Shown here: in pieces, positions 57,734-64,000 of the stretch | How the letters are laid out: every line of letters starts with the position of its first letter | How positions within the stretch are numbered: position 1 is the stretch's first letter | NCBI GenBank assembly: GCA_051530055.1 | Contig: CM121341.1 | Span: 8,990,001 to 9,054,000 of the forward strand | Direction: 5' to 3' | Source: Neoechinorhynchus agilis | Lineage: Eukaryota; Acanthocephala | Length of the DNA stretch: 64,000 nucleotides | The notes under the pieces: model-generated | Database searches by the model: none | The model's input: only the letters and a program-made list of their open reading frames with translations | Told to the model about the DNA's origin: nothing | Made by a program: the position numbers and the translations under genes

Positions 57734-58615
57734 ATGAGCACACCCTCGTCGGGATCGCAAGTTTCTTGGACGAATCATTGCGCCTCCCAAGCCAAACTGT
57801 GGGCTGTCACACTTGGATACTACATTGATCCGTATCTACCTGCGCTTACCACAATACAAGGAAGTTCCAAACCACCTCCTGAGATGAACATCGGTAACCA
57901 TATCCGGTCCACTTTGATCTTTGACGAGATGATTCCATTCGACCAAATCGTTAATATCGGTGCTGGTTTCGACACCTCCTATTTTCGACTCAAAGATCTA
58001 TCTGACGGGAAAATAAGAAGATGTATTGAGTTTGACTTAAAGAAGGTTGTTTCCCAAAAGGCGCAACTCATAAACGCTTCTCCTAGTCTTTTTAAAACCG
58101 GCCTTATTCGTGATGTTCATAATGATTTTTACATGGGTGACCAAGGGAACTATTGTTTAAGTGCATGTGATTTGAACAACGTTGAAGATTTGATTGAAAT
58201 GATCAAGAAATGGAAAGATGCCGGAAAAAGGATTCTAATCGTTGCAGAATGCGTTCTCTGTTACCTACCAAAAGATACCATTGATCGGTTATTGAGTGCA
58301 TTGGCTTCACAGTTACCCAATGCGTCCATGTTCATCTATGATCAAGTGAACATGAACGATAGCTTTGGTGTACAGATGATTCGTTCACTCGCTGAACGAG
58401 GTGTTGCGATCCCTGGAGCTGCTCATAGTATTAACGAACTGAAACAACGGTTTTTGAATTGCGGTTGGAAGCACGTGGAAGCTAAGATGATGTTTGATGT
58501 ATATAATGGACACAAATGGATCGTGCCTTTATTGGATAGATGTCCACTTGATGGAATCGATATTCTAGAACAGCTCTATTCTCACTACTGCTTCGTCCGT
58601 GCCACGAATCATTAG
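57734..58615 (+). CDS. LCMT1: leucine carboxyl methyltransferase 1 (PP2A methyltransferase)
   Basis: Transfers a methyl group from S-adenosylmethionine to the C-terminal Leu of the protein phosphatase 2A catalytic subunit, a cytosolic step that controls holoenzyme assembly. Single exon, 293 residues (family about 310-335). Features: SQAKLWAVTLGYYIDPYLPA near the N-terminus; INIGNHIRST-type RG-cofactor helix (MNIGNHIRSTLIFDEMI); motif I NIGAGFDTSYFRL; acidic FDLKKVVSQKAQLI; the CDLNNVEDLIE block; VAECVLCYLPKDTID as the catalytic AE-VL-YL block; and YDQVNMNDSFGVQMI. All family motifs are present and I see no frame breaks. It is convergent with the dynein gene. Confidence 0.92.
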   Translation: MSTPSSGSQVSWTNHCASQAKLWAVTLGYYIDPYLPALTTIQGSSKPPPEMNIGNHIRSTLIFDEMIPFDQIVNIGAGFDTSYFRLKDLSDGKIRRCIEFDLKKVVSQKAQLINASPSLFKTGLIRDVHNDFYMGDQGNYCLSACDLNNVEDLIEMIKKWKDAGKRILIVAECVLCYLPKDTIDRLLSALASQLPNASMFIYDQVNMNDSFGVQMIRSLAERGVAIPGAAHSINELKQRFLNCGWKHVEAKMMFDVYNGHKWIVPLLDRCPLDGIDILEQLYSHYCFVRATNH

Positions 58616-59342
58616 TGTTCCTTCTAAATTTGAAAAAGTGTTTTTTAAAACGACGTTTTTTCTTCTCTCGTGAATGATCATGAGAGAATACCTCAAATTT
58701 AGTCAAGTCCTCACGAATATTGCGAAAATCGCATTTTATTGCTTGCACATTAACGCGTTTCTGGAGGAATCAAAGCCTCTTTTTTGTCGCACAAACCTTC
58801 TCCGAATTCAATTGCGAAAAAAATCCATTTAGCCACACGCAGCAACTCGGAATTATTCGCAATATCGCTTTTTTTGACTTCCATGATTCATTTTTGTAAA
58901 CTTACAAACTAACGAGCGTTTATTAAATCTTGGAAATAAAAAGGAGTGCTTTAAAAGTCATACTGTATCGAAATCATTTCTTTTCAATGTTATTATTTGA
59001 TTGAGAAACATAAAAGGGCGTCAAGGAAATATCTGTTATCGTTTAGTCTGAATATTTCCCCTCATAGAAAAAAAACATTACACACGGAATAAGTGAAAAT
59101 TGAATATTTACAGCCAAAATGTTAAGGGGTCTAAGAGCGTCCAACATATTTCGGTTATTTAAAAAAAATACAGAGTTTTGATAAAAATTAATTGAAAAAA
59201 CAAAGCGTATTTTAAGGTGATCGACCACATTCAAAGAAACGAAACTATTCGGAGAATACTCTGAAGCACTGAAAAAAAGCGATTTTTATGTTTTCGTTGT
59301 AAAATTAAACGGATTTTTAGAATTATATATATATAAACGGTT
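58616..59342. other. convergent intergenic region
   Basis: AT-rich, between LCMT1 (+) and dynein (-), with an AT dinucleotide run near 59,327. No gene is recognised. Confidence 0.4.
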
Positions 59343-62300
59343 TTATTTGCGCAACACAAAAGCTGCTCCTGAGCGCCGTAAAATAGACTGAGAATGGCGC
59401 TCGTAATCGCAATAGACGAAAAATAAAGGATCCTCCGTAAAGTCATTCAAGGTTGATCGATGATAAACTGGCACTCGAATAGTCGTGCTCTTCAATGATC
59501 CTTCGATTAATTTAAGGGATAAGTCCGGACATTCGTTAAACCAAGACTCCGCTGACATCTCCAAAGGGTGTAAAACGAAATTTCGGTCAAAAGTTGCTCC
59601 CTTTATCAGACTTCCACTAAACGTCAAACCGTTTCCGTCACCGATTCCAGCAATCATCAACTCAAGGATTTCAAATTCCTCTTTCTTAAAATGGTTGTAC
59701 ACAAATTTCCTTGGATTGATAAACAGACCGAGATTAACCATCTTTTCTTTTATCATTTTCACTCGTTTGTGGCACATTTTTTGCCATTCGAACATTGCCA
59801 ACCCTTCAAATATCTCGTCATCTTCAGAGCCACAAATATTGTGGATCCAAAAATGTTTGAGGTCATCACAGGCTAAGACATGATTGGCGCAATCTTTTTT
59901 CTTCTTAAGAAACTCGCGTACTTGAAGTACATTCTGTTGAAATAAAATGACTTCGTTTGCCATAAAATCCGGATATTCCATGTTCCCGAACTCAGGAAGA
60001 TTTACCTCAAAATCTTCAATAAACATCAAAATCTCATTTATGTCAATGTCCTTTAGCATCGCCAAACTTTTATTCAGTTGCTTTGACATTTCCTCCTCGC
60101 ATAATCCATATATCGCATCGCTTACATCTTGGTCTGCTCGTGGACCATTAAATGTTTTCCTATCAAAGTATATATTGATCCATTGCTGAACTACGGACTT
60201 CGAAAATGGTCCAATCTGGGTATATACGGCAGTCAAACGCTCTTTTAATACACTAAGACTTTCTCCATTCTCAATAATATCCGCAAAATATTCAAACTCG
60301 TTCTTGCCATACTTCCAAGGACTCGGTAAAACGTTTGCTTGTTGCAAAAGGCACAACACTTCGTGAGTAGACTTCTGAGCCATGCGCAAATTCTCGCCGA
60401 TTGAACGTTGCTGAGCCGAGCCTTCGCTTAAATTACATTGAGCAATTTTTAGACATTCTAACACTAATCTTCGTTGACTCGATGACAGCACCGATACATT
60501 AAAAATCATCCAAATCCTAAACGAATTTCTCTGTTCGATTTCAGTTCTCATGATTTCCCTTACATAAACAACCATTCGATTGCTTAATTTCTCGCCGTCA
60601 AACAGTACCCACTGTCCTCGAGAATAACATTCCTTTAATTTCAACTTAAATTCAGCGTCAGAGTCAGTGGAAATAATCGATAACTCAAGTGAAGTATACA
60701 TACGAGCGATCGGTTTCAATTGATTGACCAACGTAGAAGCATCCTTGCATCCCAAAACAGCTATACCGACTGATGCTTTTGTTTCTGACGTAAAAAGACG
60801 TTCAATTGAAAAAGATTCTTGTACAAAAAATATTTCGCCCAACGTTTTGTCAATATAATCTTTCATTACACTCACCGATCGATTATTTAGATTTTGCATG
60901 TTATTAACAAAACGGTTAAATTCATGATTAGTTTCAGTATTGACTTTTTCCTGTCGTAGAAATTTCAACACACTGTTTTCATCTATATTAGTCCTAAAAA
61001 TTTGGATTCCAACACATAAAATAAATTGGAGAATCAGCTGATGAACTTCATTGAACATTACCATAGCACATCGTTGAAACAAGAAAACGGCAATGGTTTC
61101 CATCATTGAGCTCGTCATTGAATACGGATCAGTTGTATCGCCAGCAATATCGTCAATAGCAGCGTCCACGACTGAAATCAATTCATCCGTTGAAAACTCA
61201 TAAGCATTATTTATATCCTTTAGTCTGCCAATTAAATTTATGGCAAATAAAGTGCAATCGGCCACCTTCTCTAAACTATCCGTCATCTTTCGATAAGGGG
61301 CGCTGTAAATCATTCCCTGTGCTGCTTCTATAGCTTCCGTAAATTTTGATTCTTCGGCGACATTTCGCTCGAGATTATTCAAAAGGCCACGGTTATTAAG
61401 AAAATCTCCTTCAGCTGATGAAAGTTCAATCAGAAGTACGTGTTCAACCATTTTTCTCTTAGCCATAGTATCAAGAATGTCTTCTCTTTTTTCGCCCGAT
61501 TCAAGATTCATAAATAATCGCATCCCGGTTAAAATAGACATAAGTTGCTCTTTTTTGTTATCATCTTCACAATCAATACAAATAAATCGTTTTAATTTCT
61601 TGGCGCGTTTAAAAGCACAGGTAAACGAATCTTCAGTAATGATCAGAATCGGAAAACTGGGTTTTACATTAAGTTTAACATATTCACTGAGACAATCTAC
61701 CTTCGAATCAAATGTCCAATTATTTAACATTAAATTTTGAGTGTTCTTTAATGCATCGTGCATTTTAAGCTCACATTCGGGATCACTGGCATCTATTTCA
61801 ATCATTTGTTCACTTCTTCCCATCGATCGGAACCAATTTATTAATGTATTGCTGGGACGAACCAGGATTCTAGGAATATCGTTTGGAAGTTCTGAAAATA
61901 TAAGAAGTGCATATTCGAGTTGAGATTTTCTTTGGGGTAATCCGTTGACAGTCCATTCTGGAATTCGGTCATCATTATTGATAAGGTCATCGTAGAAACG
62001 CTCGCCGATTGTGATTCGCTGCTCTTCTATAAATTAGATCTCGGATTTTAAGGTCAACAATGTTGAATAAACATTTCGCGTAGATATTCTTCTTAATTGC
62101 AGATGTTCAAAATATAAATGGTAGGATCTCTAACTTAGTTTTCCAATATTTAAAAAGAAGGAAAATTCGATGCGGTGTAATAAAAACACACGGAGCAGTT
62201 TTGTTGAACAATCTTTTTTTAATTGCGCTGAAATTCTTTATTTTATCTAAACCGAAATTCCTAACATTATTCAATTAACGCTCTTTCCAATGTTAAACCT

Positions 62301-64000
62301 AAAAATATATAACACAATTAAATTTAAAAGTTAGAATTCTCAAGCCACTTCACAAGGTGACAAAAGATTTAAAAGTCTGAACTTTAAATAGCGATTTTAA
62401 ATTATATATGAATTTTTTAATACTTTAGCACTATTTTAAGAGATAGTCTCTTTCGCGAAACTTCTACCTTTTTCCCTTAAGATTTTCAATGCCCCGAAAT
62501 TCTAAATTCGAGAACTAATTCGTAAGAGCAAACTCAATTGATCGCGAAATATATAAGTCCGTTGTGATGACTGAAAAAATGGTCCGTAGACATTAAAGCT
62601 AGATATAATAATCGAATTTCCAATGATGGAATTTAACGTTTTCTGGAGAGTTTCTGACTCGAGTTTCCATCTAAGCCTAATATCCAATAAACCTGTTAAA
62701 AGCCGCTCGCAAACCTGTGCATGTTCCTCCGTCATTTGAGCCTTTTCTCTTACCTTGACCAATCGTTTATTCGCCATGGACTGCATCTCCTCAAGTTGTT
62801 GTAGATGCTTCTCGAATTTAGCCACAACCCCTTGAAGCTCTTTAAATTGTAATTCACCCGCTTTAGCCTTCTTTTCAAGCTCAGCAACAACTTTTTCTTT
62901 AGGCCGAATCTCCTCGTATGCGGTAAGGTATTTTCGCGCAGATAACATAAAGGAAAGGAGTTCAGAACCTGCAAAGCTTTTTCGCTTCATCGCATTCACA
63001 AACTCTTCGTCCGTTGGATCGCCTTCATCGTCTAATTTTTCAATCTTTATGTTAGCTTTAAGTTTACCAAGCCACTTGTCCAATTCACGAACATCTTTGG
63101 CTTTCACTTCTTCGGGTCGTCGAGTCTTCAAATCGTTCATAAAATTGGGACCAAGCATCGTGCGCTTGACCGCTGGCCAATTTACAGTTTTAACTCCCAT
63201 ATAACTCAAAATACAATATCCAACGTAGACTACAGCTTTAGCTGGATCAGGGAAGCTACTCATCTCGGCAATGTGTTCATTCTTCAACTTCTCCAGGGAT
63301 TGTCTTGCTGCTTCCAATAAAGGAAGAGCGTCGTTTAAAATCTGAACGGCCCGTTTCCTCTCGACATCGATCAAGAAGTTCTGTTTATCGATTTCTTCTC
63401 TAGTCTCTTCCATTGCGCTCCTTTTTGCTCGCTGGGCAACTTTTACTTTCTCGATTTCCTTAGATAAACGTTTAAAATGAGCCTCTTGCTTTCCCAAGTT
63501 AGTCTTTTCAACTTTTACTCCCCGCTGAAGCTCCTCGACCTCTCCTCGAATTTGTTTTATCTTTTCTAAAGCTTTATCAAGTTTCTGAGATCTACCGATT
63601 ATCAATTGTTTCTGAGTTGACAGAATACTGTTGAAAAGAGATATGAATCTTTGGAATTCTCGAAAACCAATAAATCTATCAGGCAATTTTCGTCTTATAT
63701 ACTCATGAATGCGAACAAGAGTCTTTCCTGTTGAAAAATCGATATCTGGTAAATATTTCGAAACGAATTGCGATAAAATCGCGTCCTTTGGGATTGATAA
63801 CTTCATTGCGAAAAGGTTAGCCAAGATCTCACCAAGATTGTCCCGCATGCATCTTTGTCTAAATTCTTCGTAATTTTGGCAGCGGACGACAATCACCGGA
63901 CACTCTGTGTCAACTTCTTTAACTATATTTCCCTCCATTCTCGAAGCCAAGATTTTGCGATAATGATTACAGTCGTGGAGGTGCATTTTGATATGTTCTG
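59343..64000 (-). CDS. dynein heavy chain, partial (AAA4 to C-terminus)
   Basis: Minus-strand motor ATPase heavy chain; its 5' part lies beyond the window. Exon blocks: beyond 64,000 to about 62,540; an intron of about 500 bp; about 62,028 to 59,343. Seen in order: the end of AAA4; the stalk, with coiled coil 1, the microtubule-binding domain (FPDPAKAVVYVGYCILSY, W-AVKRTMLGPNFMNDL), coiled coil 2 and LLTGLLDIRLRW; AAA5 (IPEWTVNGLPQRKSQ, PRILVRPSNTLINWF); AAA6 (PWKYGKNEFEYFADI); and the C-terminal domain (LPEFGNMEYPDFMANEV, SGSLIKGATFDRN, final SGAAFVLRK). The whole is strongly diverged from common axonemal and cytoplasmic chains, and the subclass cannot be assigned. Confidence 0.88.

Noticed and set aside
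59343-59700. Truncated dynein C-terminus
   Set aside because: The terminal blocks (GSLIKGATFD and the final SGAAFVLRK) align with the normal end of dynein heavy chains; the gene is diverged, not truncated.

Overview
This window is nuclear DNA of a compact, AT-rich invertebrate metazoan genome. Host genes are short, several have introns of only about 40-55 bp with GT-AG ends, and coding regions alternate with repeat-rich blocks. Polypyrimidine-AG acceptor-like sites lie 0-25 nt upstream of most start codons, which suggests spliced-leader trans-splicing (nematodes, rotifers, flatworms, tunicates, some crustaceans and others). Species and phylum cannot be fixed from the sequence alone.

Layout. 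1-2.2 kb: dispersed repeats and a LINE scrap. 2.3-4.4 kb: Integrator subunit 9 (-). 5.2-5.8 kb: a 606-bp block duplicated almost perfectly at 23.3-23.9 kb. 6.5-8.0 kb: a disordered orphan protein (-). 9.5-11.4 kb: an SLC17-type transporter in nine or more exons. 12.3-14.9 kb: APC2, the cullin-like subunit of the anaphase-promoting complex. 15.6-17.2 kb: a degraded LINE with a restriction-like endonuclease end. 17.2-21.1 kb: a 386-bp satellite. 21.7-22.6 kb: an RNA-export adaptor with a UAP56-binding motif. 25.2-25.9 kb: an orphan with a clathrin-box-like motif. 26.0-26.7 kb: a 171-bp satellite. 27.9-28.5 kb: a putative secreted protein. 29.0-35.1 kb: a decayed DHX8/Prp22 helicase gene split by a LINE and a Penelope-like element. 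35.6-39.1 kb: SMC6 (-). 40.1-43.4 kb: LINE fragments and an unclassified dispersed repeat. 43.7-44.0 kb: ribosomal protein eL42 (-). 44.7-47.8 kb: a 110-bp minisatellite. 48.5-51.1 kb: a bifunctional trehalose-6-phosphate synthase/phosphatase of bacterial type. 51.4-51.8 kb: Elongin C (-). 52.2-57.1 kb: a cluster of foldback elements and a 351-bp tandem array bounded by terminal inverted repeats. 57.7-58.6 kb: leucine carboxyl methyltransferase. 59.3-64.0 kb: the 3' part of a dynein heavy chain (-).

The host genes are mostly conserved housekeeping functions (transcription termination, cell cycle, genome maintenance, translation, mRNA export, PP2A methylation, motility). They show no functional clustering or clear operon. 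The most unusual feature is the 386-bp satellite. Its unit is an exact junction fragment: 68 bp of the S1-domain coding sequence of the broken DHX8 gene plus the 3' end of the LINE inserted there. It is amplified about tenfold 12 kb away. Two other tandem arrays sit between inverted repeats like those of the local foldback elements, so mobile elements appear to seed satellite DNA here by more than one route.
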